DNA of 64,000 nt from Aquimarina amphilecti. Its GTDB lineage: Bacteria > Bacteroidota > Bacteroidia > Flavobacteriales > Flavobacteriaceae. Position numbers and translations under genes: made by a program. Below, one piece after another: positions 18,357 through 28,700 of this stretch. The DNA is taken from contig NZ_FOAB01000005.1 in the NCBI RefSeq assembly GCF_900109375.1, positions 475,580 through 539,579 of the forward strand, read 5' to 3'. The stretch's first letter is position 1. Each line of letters opens with the position of its first letter. Below the pieces are notes generated by a model. The model did no database searches and was not told where the DNA came from. It was given only the letters and a program-made list of their open reading frames with translations.

Positions 18357-19928
18357 TTATTCTACATTACAATTCGTTAACTCTTTGCAGAAACGAAGTA
18401 AATCTTCTTGATTGTTTTTATACTCTTTGTTAGCTATTTTTTCTTGCACTACAGTACATCCTTCAGCCAATTTGGTAAGATTTTTTTTAAATCCAAAAAC
18501 ATAACCAGTAGACATAGTAGATTTACCTTTTTCACTTCCCGCGGGAAGAATAACTAGTTCCTTATTATTAAATAGATATAAATTTATCTTTTCAGATTCG
18601 AATAGAACTTTACATAACTTATCAGTTGCACCACCAAGTATCATTTGACCAGCATCTACTTCACCATTCTTAATTGAAGATTCTTTAAATTTAATATTTC
18701 TGTAATGATCTCCATCTATGAATACAAGCTCTTTACATTTTTTAGCTTTTCGAACTCTAGTTCCAAAAGGTTTTCCGTTCTGATCGTATTCTACGGTTTT
18801 TAGACTGTAGGCAATTTTACTGATATCTGAGGTTTTGATGTCTACAAGGGTAGTGTCATTTTCCTTTGTAATTAGATACGCCTGATTAACCTCTATGTCT
18901 TCACTTAAGTCACTTTGTTCTTTTTGACTGCTTAGATCTTCAGTTACAACCTCAAAATGTCTAGATTTTGTTTCATTTGCCTTAAATTTCTCAATAAGTT
19001 GGTCTGCAATTCTATTAAAGTACTTACCATCACTTTTGTCATAATCATTGTCGATTATTTTCTGCGCATATTCTTTAACTTTTTCAGGCTCATCTAGGTA
19101 ATAATAGATTTTTGCGATGTTGTAGTAACTTGCATATCGTACTTTACGTATTTTTCTTTTCTTACCTTGATAATTTGGAATTACACTATTAAAATAATCG
19201 ATCACCGGCAGTACTTCTATTTTGAGAGAATCAATAGATGTATTGTATTTCATTTTCTCAAAAGCTGATTTTAGTGTTTGATATGCTTCCTGATGTTTTG
19301 CAAATTCTGGATGTTTTTTAGATCTTAAAATCCAGAAAAATTCTCGTTCATGAGATTCAATATCATAACCATATGTACTAGTAAGATGACCTCTAGCAGA
19401 GCTTAGAAACTGTGACTTATGACTGCTCTTATATTTGTCTCTAAGGTTGTAACGGTTATTGTTATAGTAGTCTTGTGCTTTTTTATAAGTGCTAAACTCG
19501 CCACTGCTATGAGTTTCACTTTCAGAATAGCTTTTTTCGTAAGCGTTTGCATTTGTCGCATTGTTAACTGATAACGTAGCTGACGAAGAATAATTTACAT
19601 TGGCGGTATAAGTGTAACTTACAGATAATACTTTACCGTCTTTGTCCTTTTTTTCGTGTTTTTCTTTCTTAATGTCAACAGTTCCGATTTTGGTGCCATG
19701 AAATTTATAGCTGATGTCTAGAGTTCCTCCTGTTTTTACTTTAGAGAAACCTGGAATAGTAATAGAACTGGTATTAATAGAATACGTTCTTTTACTATCA
19801 TCAAGAATGGGTTTAGAGGGTAGATTTACATAAGAAGTCCTGAAGTTTTCTCGATCTATATTAGCACTTTGTGCAATTGATATAGTACATACGAGTGACG
19901 CGATACAAGAAAGTAGAATTTGTTTCAT
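18357..19928 (-). CDS. Secreted protein of unknown function
   Basis: A 523-residue protein with a signal peptide (MKQILLSCIASLVCTISIAQ). The mature part has a Ser/Thr/Tyr-rich beta region (about 40-160), a Lys-rich helical middle (about 170-320) with a TPR-like stretch (YYNIAKIYYYLDEPEKVKEYAQKII), and a C-terminal beta region with two or three cysteines near the end (RFCKELTNC). I recognise no family. The C-terminal half (VDIKTSDISKIAYSL, KKCKELVFIDGDHYRNIKF) resembles exported Bacteroidota proteins that sense or store signals, without firm evidence. A TATTTTCG box at 19957-19964 on the minus strand may be its -7 element. Confidence 0.6.
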   Translation of the reverse strand: MKQILLSCIASLVCTISIAQSANIDRENFRTSYVNLPSKPILDDSKRTYSINTSSITIPGFSKVKTGGTLDISYKFHGTKIGTVDIKKEKHEKKDKDGKVLSVSYTYTANVNYSSSATLSVNNATNANAYEKSYSESETHSSGEFSTYKKAQDYYNNNRYNLRDKYKSSHKSQFLSSARGHLTSTYGYDIESHEREFFWILRSKKHPEFAKHQEAYQTLKSAFEKMKYNTSIDSLKIEVLPVIDYFNSVIPNYQGKKRKIRKVRYASYYNIAKIYYYLDEPEKVKEYAQKIIDNDYDKSDGKYFNRIADQLIEKFKANETKSRHFEVVTEDLSSQKEQSDLSEDIEVNQAYLITKENDTTLVDIKTSDISKIAYSLKTVEYDQNGKPFGTRVRKAKKCKELVFIDGDHYRNIKFKESSIKNGEVDAGQMILGGATDKLCKVLFESEKINLYLFNNKELVILPAGSEKGKSTMSTGYVFGFKKNLTKLAEGCTVVQEKIANKEYKNNQEDLLRFCKELTNCNVE

Positions 19929-20021
19929 TAAATAGGGGCTTTTTTTATTAAAAGCGCGAAAATAGTTAAAAAAACGTTAATAAAACTACGCGTTTGTGAT
20001 TTTTAGAGTTTTCATAAAAGC

Positions 20022-20055
20022 AAAAAGCGTGTTTATTTTTTAATAAACACGCTTT
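20022..20055 (-). terminator. Terminator of lysS
   Basis: A perfect 14-bp stem (AAAGCGTGTTTATT / AATAAACACGCTTT) with a 4-base loop lies 18 bases after the lysS stop. It is followed on the minus strand by a T run. Confidence 0.9.
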
Positions 20056-20073
20056 CATATATAATTAAATGAT

Positions 20074-21783
20074 CTATTCTGCCATCTCTACAATTAGGCT
20101 ATCATCTGTTTTAGTAACTTTAGTAAGACCTAGTTTAGAAAGTCCTTTCATTCCTTTATCCCATGCTTTATTACTTAATCCAGAAGCAGTTTTTAGATCA
20201 GCTAAAGGCATGCTTTGTTCTTTCTTGATAATTTCAAAAATAGCTTTTTCATTATCATTAAGAGATTCTATAATATTTGCTTGTGCGGTTCGCACCTCTG
20301 GTCTCATCTGCGGGAAGAATAACACCTCTTGTATCGATTGATTATTGGTTAGATACATAATCAACCTGTCCATACCAATTCCCATTCCAGATGTAGGAGG
20401 CATACCATATTCTAGCGCTCTGATAAAATCATTATCTATAAACATCGCTTCATCATCTCCTTTTTCGCTTAACTTTAATTGTGCTTCAAAACGTTCTCTT
20501 TGATCAATAGGATCATTAAGCTCAGAGTATGCATTAGCTATCTCTTTACCACAAACCATTAGTTCAAAACGTTCTGTAAGATCAGGATTGTCTCTGTGTT
20601 CTTTACATAAAGGACTCATCTCTTTTGGGTAATCAGTAATAAATGTTGGTTGGATGTAATTTCCTTCACACTTTTCACCAAAAATTTCATCTATTAATTT
20701 TCCTTTACCCATGGTTTCATCTACTTCGATACCCATTCCTTTGGCTGCTTCACGAATTTCTTCTTCAGATTTTCCTGTAATATCAAATCCAGTAAAATGT
20801 TTTATAGAATCGGTCATCGTTACACGAGCATAAGGAGTCTTAAAGTTGATTTTATGTTCTCCAAATGTAGCATCTGTAGTTCCGTTTACTGCGATAGCAC
20901 AATGCTCTACTAGATTTTCTGTAAACTCCATCATCCAGTTGTAATCTTTATAAGCTACATAAATTTCCATGGCGGTAAATTCTGGATTATGCGTACGATC
21001 CATTCCTTCGTTTCTAAAGTTCTTAGAAAACTCATAGACACCTTCAAAACCACCAACGATTAATCGTTTTAGATATAACTCATTAGCAATTCGCATATAT
21101 AAAGGAATATCTAATGAATTGTGATGTGTTATAAATGGACGTGCAGAGGCACCACCTGGTATCGGTTGTAGGATAGGTGTTTCTACTTCAAAATATCCTT
21201 TAGTATTAAAAAACTCACGCATAGCGTTAAAAAGCTTTGTTCTTTTTACAAATACATCTTTAACGTGAGGGTTTACTACTAAATCTACATAACGCTGACG
21301 GTATCTCAATTCTGGATCTGTGAAAGCATCATGAACTTTTCCATCAGCATCGGTTCTAGGTTGAGGTAATGGTTTTAGTGTTTTACTTAATAATGTAAAG
21401 TCTTTAACCATTACAGTTTTTTCTCCTACTTGTGTAGTAAAAAGTTCTCCTTCGATACCAATAAAATCCCCTATGTCTAATAATTTTTTATAGACCTCAT
21501 TATACTTAGTTTTATCATCATCGGTACAAATTTCATCTCTATTAAAATATACCTGTATACGACCATTAGAATCTTGCACTTCTGCAAAAGAAGCTTTCCC
21601 TTGTATACGTCTAGACATCAATCTACCTGCAATAACTACCTTTTTTCCTTCTTCATATTTCTGTTTGACATCTTCAGAAGTATGGTCTACCGGAAATAAA
21701 GCTGCCGGATATGGATTAATCCCTAAGTCACGTAGGGTTTGTAGTTTCTCTCTTCTTACAAGTTCTTGTTCTGATAATTGCAT
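20074..21783 (-). CDS. lysS: Lysine--tRNA ligase, class II
   Basis: A 569-residue cytosolic enzyme that charges tRNA-Lys with lysine. The N-terminal OB-fold anticodon-binding domain spans about 55-150 (VIAGRLMSRRIQGKASFAEVQD). It is followed by the class II catalytic core with motif 1 (RQRYVDLVVNP and onward), motif 2 (FRNEGMDRTHNPEF) and motif 3 (GMGIGMDRLIMYLT). Bacterial LysRS usually ends near 500 residues. Here a ~65-residue C-terminal extension (EKAIFEIIKKEQSMPLADLKTASGLSNKAWDKGMKGLSKLGL) resembles a small winged-helix-like module and is usual in Flavobacteriia. A consensus promoter and terminator bracket it as a single-gene unit. Confidence 0.97.
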   Translation of the reverse strand: MQLSEQELVRREKLQTLRDLGINPYPAALFPVDHTSEDVKQKYEEGKKVVIAGRLMSRRIQGKASFAEVQDSNGRIQVYFNRDEICTDDDKTKYNEVYKKLLDIGDFIGIEGELFTTQVGEKTVMVKDFTLLSKTLKPLPQPRTDADGKVHDAFTDPELRYRQRYVDLVVNPHVKDVFVKRTKLFNAMREFFNTKGYFEVETPILQPIPGGASARPFITHHNSLDIPLYMRIANELYLKRLIVGGFEGVYEFSKNFRNEGMDRTHNPEFTAMEIYVAYKDYNWMMEFTENLVEHCAIAVNGTTDATFGEHKINFKTPYARVTMTDSIKHFTGFDITGKSEEEIREAAKGMGIEVDETMGKGKLIDEIFGEKCEGNYIQPTFITDYPKEMSPLCKEHRDNPDLTERFELMVCGKEIANAYSELNDPIDQRERFEAQLKLSEKGDDEAMFIDNDFIRALEYGMPPTSGMGIGMDRLIMYLTNNQSIQEVLFFPQMRPEVRTAQANIIESLNDNEKAIFEIIKKEQSMPLADLKTASGLSNKAWDKGMKGLSKLGLTKVTKTDDSLIVEMAE

Positions 21784-21804
21784 AATGCTGCCGTTTTAAG
21801 CGTG

Positions 21805-21835
21805 CAAAGATACGAAGTATGAGATAATCTTTCAA
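21805..21835 (-). promoter_or_regulatory. Promoter of lysS
   Basis: The minus strand reads TTG (21835-21833), 20 bases, then TATCTTTG (21812-21805). This is a clean Bacteroidota housekeeping promoter with a leader of roughly 15-20 bases. Confidence 0.75.
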
Positions 21836-22206
21836 TTGATTTTTAAGTATAGTATTGCTTTAGTTTTTCTATTTAAAAATATAGAGGTTCTGAATACCGA
21901 AATATAGGATTGATGTGGTTAAACAAGATTTTTTTTCAAAAAAAGTAAAAAGTAGAGGTAACATATCGATTTAGAATGACACATACTTATGGAACGGTGA
22001 ATTTTATGCCTTTATAAATTTACATTTTAACATTGTAAGTTGATTGGATACAAACTTTTAATGGATAAAAAGATGTAGAATTTGTATTGTTTGTAAAAGT
22101 AAGATTCGAAAATAAAAGGGTAAAGAATTTTACGAATCTAATGAGAGCTTTTTAGTAAATTCGCCGCCGAAAAAAAAGTAAGTGATTAATTAGTAAGTAT
22201 TATTTT
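21836..22206 (+). other. Intergenic region upstream of the Rhs operon
   Basis: About 370 AT-rich bases without a credible gene. TAAATTCG at 22156-22163, 44 bases before the ATG at 22207, is one base from the -7 consensus and is the best promoter candidate for the toxin operon. No clear -33 TTG was found at standard spacing. Confidence 0.45.
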
Positions 22207-25200
22207 ATGAGGAAAATTGTATTATTGTTTATAATGCTGGTCAGCATTGTTGCTCTAGGGCAAGATGATTATTATGGAGGGTATAGTCCATCGGCTACTA
22301 CTACACCCACAGCTGCAAAAATTAGTGGAGGAGGAAGCGCTACTGTAAGCCTAACAAGTGGAAGTGCGCAGCAGTATGTGCCTATTTACAATATCGAACA
22401 AAATGGTGTTTCTTGGAGTACAGGATTACAGTACAGTTATTCTGGACTTAGAGTTATGGAAGAACCATCACCTATTGGTTTAGGTTGGGATCTGGCAGCA
22501 ACCGGAATGGTGTCTAGAGAAGTAAGAGGTTTACCAGATGATCATCCTAAAGGATATTATGGGTCAGAAAATCTACGAAGTACGATTCTGGATCCATATT
22601 ATTATTTTGATCCTAATGCAAATAATGCTGCGACCAATGGCAAGCAGGTTATAAAAGAACACCATGCATATTTATTAGCGCAAGGATTAATGGATGGAGA
22701 GCCAGATGTTTTCCATGTGAATGCCGGAGGAATTAATTTCTCATTTAAATTAGGAGAAAACCTACAACCTGTTTTATTATCGCATCATAACGTAAAGGTA
22801 ACTTTTACCTGGAATCAAATAACGGTTACGGATTCTGAGGGTGTACGTTATATTTTCGGAGCAAAAGAGGTTTTTACACCAGTACCGGAAGACGATATTG
22901 TACAAACGTTTGGAAATGGACAGACCACAGCGTTGTTACCTATTGAGCCTAATTATCCATATACTCGTAGTTGGTATTTAAGCAGTATACAACCACCAAA
23001 TACTACACAGCAAATAAGTTTTACGTATCAGAATCACTTGTTTAAAACCAAAGCTTTTTTACCAAAAATTTATTCTTATAAAGGATTACAAGCACAGTTT
23101 TTAGAAGGATTGTTAACAAAATTTGTATTCACTCCTTTTGGACAACAATCAGGACCAGCAGAGTTACAGGATGGTCAGGATCCTAATGTGTATACCCATA
23201 CACGATTAGATGTAGATGTAACGGTACCAGTGCTTAAACAAATTACGTTTGCAGATGGATCTTTGCATTTTAATACTGCTTCTGTAACTTCTGGGGCGCA
23301 TCATAAATACACATCTATTGATTTAAAAGATTTTAATGGGCAATTGATTAATAGCTATGATTTCTATACCCAAGGAACTAGAGATTTATTAAAAGAAATA
23401 CAAACTAATAATGAATTTGCTTTTGGTTTTGACTACTATTACGAGGATATCCCATCAGCGATTCCAGCTTTTGAATATAGTGATAAAGAGGTGAATTCTA
23501 CCATGGATGCTTGGGGATATTATAATAGTTCTCAAACACCTGTTGATCAATTAAAAGAAGAAGCAAGTGTAGCACCTATTTTGAGAAGCACAGTTGCTGG
23601 AGCTTTACAAAGAATTCGTTATAAAACAGGAGGAGAAACGAATATTCAATATGAATTGAACCGAATCCCACAAGAGTATGAAAATAATAATACCACAAAT
23701 GGTTCTTTTACGGTTTTTAGTAGAAATACCAATACCATTGGAACGTCTAGAAAACAAATACGTTCTGGTACATTTACTTCAGCTACACAGATAGAAATAG
23801 AGCACAAGGCTACGATTAATAAATATGGATCTCGCGTCCAGCTTAAAATTTTTAAAGAAGGATATACGGGAGATTACACTCCATATACGGATTGTAATAA
23901 TAATAACGGTATAGCCCAATTATATATCAATGCGGTAGGAGAGCGAGAAGAACTTGCCGAAGGTTTGGTACAATATGATAGTTATGGAAAGTGTACGTTT
24001 ACAATCCAACCAGGAACATATACATTTTTTGTAGAGACTGAGGCTAATACAGAAGCAGAAATATCAGTAAAGATCACAAGTCCGCAAAACTACAAGGAAG
24101 AAACGTATGATCAATTGTATGGTGGTATTCGTGTAGCTAGTATTCGCAGTTGTCCTATAGATACCGATCAATGTACGGAAAAAGTATATCAGTATACCAA
24201 TGATCAATTAGGATCCAGTGCCAAAGTGTATACCGCTTTAAAAATGGAACCTCAGAAATATTGGTACGGCACTACAAACAGTTTTTACATTCCTTTTTAT
24301 GTAAAAGGAAGAGGATTACCTATTTATTACTCTCAAGTGAGTGAATCTGTAGTTTCTGCGGATCCTTTGAGTAATGCTAATAATGGAAAAACGGTGTATA
24401 GATATGAAGATCCGTATTTTTTTAACGAACCATATGATTTTAGAACTAGAGAATACTATGATCGTGCACCCAAAGGAGTAAATGAGGGTGGTCTTAGGAT
24501 AAGTACAGTAAAAACGTATAAAACAGATAATGATCAAACGATACCTAAGGATGAATTAATCTCAGAACAGTTATATGAATATGAGTCAGTTATAGCACCT
24601 TCAGATTTTTTTGGAAATGCAACTTCTAGTGCATATCCATATGGAATTAAGGTAATTGCAAAAACTCAAATCAAACGTGAGATGCATTATGATAAATTGA
24701 TACCAATTGTAATGCAGCAAAATAACATGAACGTACTTCCTCTGGGGTTACAAGATTTTCAGGAATATTATGAAAATAGAACACAGGCAGAGTTCGAGGA
24801 TTTTGCAGAACGTATGATTCGATATACTGGATTTAATATTAATTCTGTGGGTGGACAAGATTTGTTTAGAATGGCAAAAGGAGTAGGTAGCGTAGAATCC
24901 GATCAAGCTGAGCCAGCTGGTGATAGAAATGATATGTATGCCATTGTTAGCTATAAAGATACCAACGTGCAATACCAACGGAAAAAAGTGATTAGTAAAA
25001 TCTATTCGGATATGGATTCGGATCAGTTCCAAGAAAGTATACAGGAGTTTGAGTATGATAGTAATCAACAAGTAGTTGAGCAAAGAAGTACTTCTTCTAA
25101 AGGAGCTACCAAAAAGGCAAAATACTATTATCCATATCATAGTACAGTAAACAATACCACTTTGGTATCTGGTAATCGTATTGCCTCTCCGGTAAAAACG

Positions 25201-25758
25201 GAAACTTTTCACGGCAGTCAAAAACAAAGCACTGCTTTGGTTAATTTCGATTCTTGGAATCCCGGGGGATATCTTCCTAGAACCATACAGTCAGCGAAAG
25301 AGAGTGCGCCTCTTCAGGATCAAACCATTTTTCATAAATATGATACTTATGGTAATCCATTGGAGACTTCTGTTAGAGAAGGTATCCATACGATCTATGT
25401 GTGGGGGTATAATAATACCACGCCTATTGCGGTGATTACCAATGCCACCTATGTAGGAATGTCATCTACAGTTCAAAATTTAATAAATGCAGCAATAACG
25501 GCATCTAATAATGATACGAATGCATCTTCAGAAAATCAATTAAGAACCGCATTGCAAAATTTAAGAAACCATAGTTATTTTTCTGCATCACAGATGGTAA
25601 CCTATACATATGATCCATTAATAGGGATGACTAGTACTACAGATGTTAGAAATAGAACCGCCTATTATGAATATGATAGTTTGCATAGGTTATACCAAGT
25701 AAAAGATCAAGAAGGGAATATTCTATCAGCAAATGAATACAATTATAAAAATAATTAA
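22207..25758 (+). CDS. Secreted SpvB/YD-repeat-type protein, first gene of the Rhs operon
   Basis: An 1183-residue protein with signal peptide (MRKIVLLFIMLVSIVALGQ). The N-terminal region (about 45-110: GGSATVSLTSGSAQQYVPIY...SYSGLRVMEEPSPIGLGWDLAA) is the SpvB/insecticidal-toxin-like opening of bacterial Rhs-associated proteins. The long beta-rich middle leads to a C-terminal YD repeat (YYEYDSLHRLYQVKDQEGNIL). It lacks the Rhs core and toxin tip, which are carried by the next gene 12 bases downstream. The two probably build one shell or export assembly. This split into an SpvB-like and an Rhs protein is common in Bacteroidota. The export route beyond the Sec signal is not visible. Confidence 0.82.
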   Translation: MRKIVLLFIMLVSIVALGQDDYYGGYSPSATTTPTAAKISGGGSATVSLTSGSAQQYVPIYNIEQNGVSWSTGLQYSYSGLRVMEEPSPIGLGWDLAATGMVSREVRGLPDDHPKGYYGSENLRSTILDPYYYFDPNANNAATNGKQVIKEHHAYLLAQGLMDGEPDVFHVNAGGINFSFKLGENLQPVLLSHHNVKVTFTWNQITVTDSEGVRYIFGAKEVFTPVPEDDIVQTFGNGQTTALLPIEPNYPYTRSWYLSSIQPPNTTQQISFTYQNHLFKTKAFLPKIYSYKGLQAQFLEGLLTKFVFTPFGQQSGPAELQDGQDPNVYTHTRLDVDVTVPVLKQITFADGSLHFNTASVTSGAHHKYTSIDLKDFNGQLINSYDFYTQGTRDLLKEIQTNNEFAFGFDYYYEDIPSAIPAFEYSDKEVNSTMDAWGYYNSSQTPVDQLKEEASVAPILRSTVAGALQRIRYKTGGETNIQYELNRIPQEYENNNTTNGSFTVFSRNTNTIGTSRKQIRSGTFTSATQIEIEHKATINKYGSRVQLKIFKEGYTGDYTPYTDCNNNNGIAQLYINAVGEREELAEGLVQYDSYGKCTFTIQPGTYTFFVETEANTEAEISVKITSPQNYKEETYDQLYGGIRVASIRSCPIDTDQCTEKVYQYTNDQLGSSAKVYTALKMEPQKYWYGTTNSFYIPFYVKGRGLPIYYSQVSESVVSADPLSNANNGKTVYRYEDPYFFNEPYDFRTREYYDRAPKGVNEGGLRISTVKTYKTDNDQTIPKDELISEQLYEYESVIAPSDFFGNATSSAYPYGIKVIAKTQIKREMHYDKLIPIVMQQNNMNVLPLGLQDFQEYYENRTQAEFEDFAERMIRYTGFNINSVGGQDLFRMAKGVGSVESDQAEPAGDRNDMYAIVSYKDTNVQYQRKKVISKIYSDMDSDQFQESIQEFEYDSNQQVVEQRSTSSKGATKKAKYYYPYHSTVNNTTLVSGNRIASPVKTETFHGSQKQSTALVNFDSWNPGGYLPRTIQSAKESAPLQDQTIFHKYDTYGNPLETSVREGIHTIYVWGYNNTTPIAVITNATYVGMSSTVQNLINAAITASNNDTNASSENQLRTALQNLRNHSYFSASQMVTYTYDPLIGMTSTTDVRNRTAYYEYDSLHRLYQVKDQEGNILSANEYNYKNN

Positions 25759-25770
25759 TACAGCACTAAG

Positions 25771-28700
25771 ATGAAAACATTACAAAAGATAGTAGTTGTG
25801 GTTGCTGTATTAGTAACTACGATAGTAAGCGCACAGACGCAAACTGAGAATTACGTAAAAACAACTACGTATCAGACAGAAGTACAAGAAGGACAACAAT
25901 CTCAGGTATTGGAGAGCGATAAGATCGTTACCGTTGGATATTCTGATGGATTGGGTAGAACCAAGCAATCCGTTGCTGTAAGAGGCGGAGGACAGAAACA
26001 AGATACCAATATCCTAGATTGGAAAGATGATTGGACAGTGGGAATAGGGCCGACTCCTTTATTTAATAGATGTGGAAAAGTTACCGAAAATGAAAGAATA
26101 TTTGGGAACAATCCTTTCGGAGAACAATCCTTATTATGGAAATGTGTTAATGATGCTGATAGGGATGCCGATGGTGGATGGAACACAGACTATTTTGCTA
26201 TAGATAAAAATGTGGGATATCGCTATATTGTTTGGGTAAAACGAACTGGATCACAAGATGGAACAACATATCACGGAACGCAGAATGTAAACAACCTTAA
26301 TGGTACAGCTAATAACAATCCTTATTTTTGGTATGGAGATTTACCAAATTTAGACACATGGTATTTATTAGTGGGAATAGTGCATCCATACACGTATACA
26401 GGTGGTAATAGTGGAATCAGTGGTGTATATGATATTAACGGGAATAAAGTAAAAAACGCTAATGATTTTAAATGGCGAAGCAATACCACGACTTCTAGAT
26501 TTAGAAGTTATTTATACTATAGTACCGATGTAAATACTAGTCAATATTTCTGGAATCCTGTTATTACAAAAATCAATGGTAACGGAGAGGCGATTAGTCA
26601 ATTAATCGAGCAATCTAAGCCAAAAGATATCGTAGCACATTATGAGTATGATGAGTTTGGTAAACAGACCAAATCATATTTACCATATGCTTCTGATCAG
26701 ACTGAGAATGGAGCTATACATACGGATGCATTATCAGCATTAAAATCATTTTATAACACCTCTAAATATGAAAATACATTAAATCCATATAGCGAGACGA
26801 TAACAGAAGCCTCGCCTGCGAATCGAGTGTATGAACAAGCGGCGCCAGGTGGTCCGTGGGGATATGACAAGGAGAATATACAGTATAAAAACCCTGTGTA
26901 TACATCGTATCCTACCAATGTTACTTTTAATAAAAGATGGGCGGCAAAAGGGATTTTTTATGTGCCTGGACAAGGAACACCACCAGATGAAACGATAATT
27001 ACCAATCCATTATTATCCAATAGTTATTTGTGGTTGTATTTTGATGCGGGTAAATTAAAACTTAAAATCAAAACGAGTACCGCAGATGGACTGAAAAAAT
27101 TAGCTACAGGAAAATTACGAAAATTAGATGTTGTTCCGGCAATCGAGTACCTAGATATGGGGTATATTAAGGATGCAGCTGGCAATAATACTGATTATAA
27201 GATTGCTATAGAGGATAACTATGTCGTAGTTACTGCAATCAATCAGAATCCAAGATTAATCAATGCAGGAATTAATACTAGTAGTGATCATAACTTAAAT
27301 CAGTTACAGGTACTTACTGGATATGATGAGATATATTCTACGAATACCACGACAAAGGCTGCTTATGGATTAAACACCAATGCAGAGGTACATCGCTTTG
27401 ATGTAGTGATGCTTAATGGGAATAGCCAGACACCTTCATTAGTATCTAATGGAACCTATGCAGCTGGTCAATTAACCAAAAACATCACAAAAAACGAAAA
27501 CTGGACTGTAAACGATGGTAATGATAAAACTGCAGAAACGTTTACCGATAAAAACGGGAATGTAGTGCTTAGCCGAGGATATAATAACAGTGTAGCCCAT
27601 GATACATATAACGTATATGATGACTTTGGGAATCTTACCTATGTTATCCCACCAAAAGTTACGGTAAGCAATGGAGTCTCATCTACTGAGCTTTCTGAAC
27701 TATGTTACCAATACAAATATGATGATCAAAATCGATTAATCGAGAAGAAAATACCAGGAAAAGGATGGGAGTATATTGTTTATAATAAGCTCAATCAACC
27801 GGTGATGACGCAGGATGCTAACCAAAGAGCAAAATCCCCAAAAGAATGGTTGTTTACTAAATATGATGAATTCGGGAGGGTTGCTTTTACTGGAGAGCTA
27901 AAAAATAATGCCTCTAGAGTAAGTTTACAAAATAGTGCTAACTCTAATGCATATACGCAGTCTGTAAGTAAAACAACTTCACCCTTATCTCTTGCCGGAA
28001 CACCTGTTTATTATACTAATGACGCTATACCACATGTATTTACACAAATCCTTACCATTCACTACTATGATGATTATACTTTTGATAGAGATGGAATGGA
28101 TAAACCAACTAGTGTATTAGGTGTTGCTACTACGAATGCTACCAAAGGACTATCTACGGGTTCTAAAGTACGAGTTTTAGGAACCAATAGTTGGATAACC
28201 AGTGTGATTGCCTATGATCAAAGAGGGAGAAATATTTGGGGAGGAAGTAGAAATCGTTATCTGAATACGATCGATAAGTCTGAAACCCAATTGGATTTTG
28301 TAGGGAAACCTTTAATGGTAAAAACTACACATAACAAGGATAGTAACCTTGCTATTGTGACTACAGATACCTTCACCTATGATCATATGGGGAGATTGTT
28401 AACCCAAAAACAGATAATTAATAATCAACCAGAAGAGTTATTAGCTAAGTTAGAATATGATGATTTAGGACAATTGGTACAGAAAAAAGTAGGGAATGCA
28501 GAACAAGCTCCACTACAAACCATTGATTATACCTATAATGTACGTGGTTGGATGACCAAAATCAATGATCCTAGCGCATTGGGCCATGATTTATTTGGGT
28601 ATAAAGTAAATTATAACAAACCTACGCACGGTGCTACTAGCTTGTACAATGGTAACATCTCTGAAGTAGAGTGGAAATCAGCTAGTGACAATGCATTACG

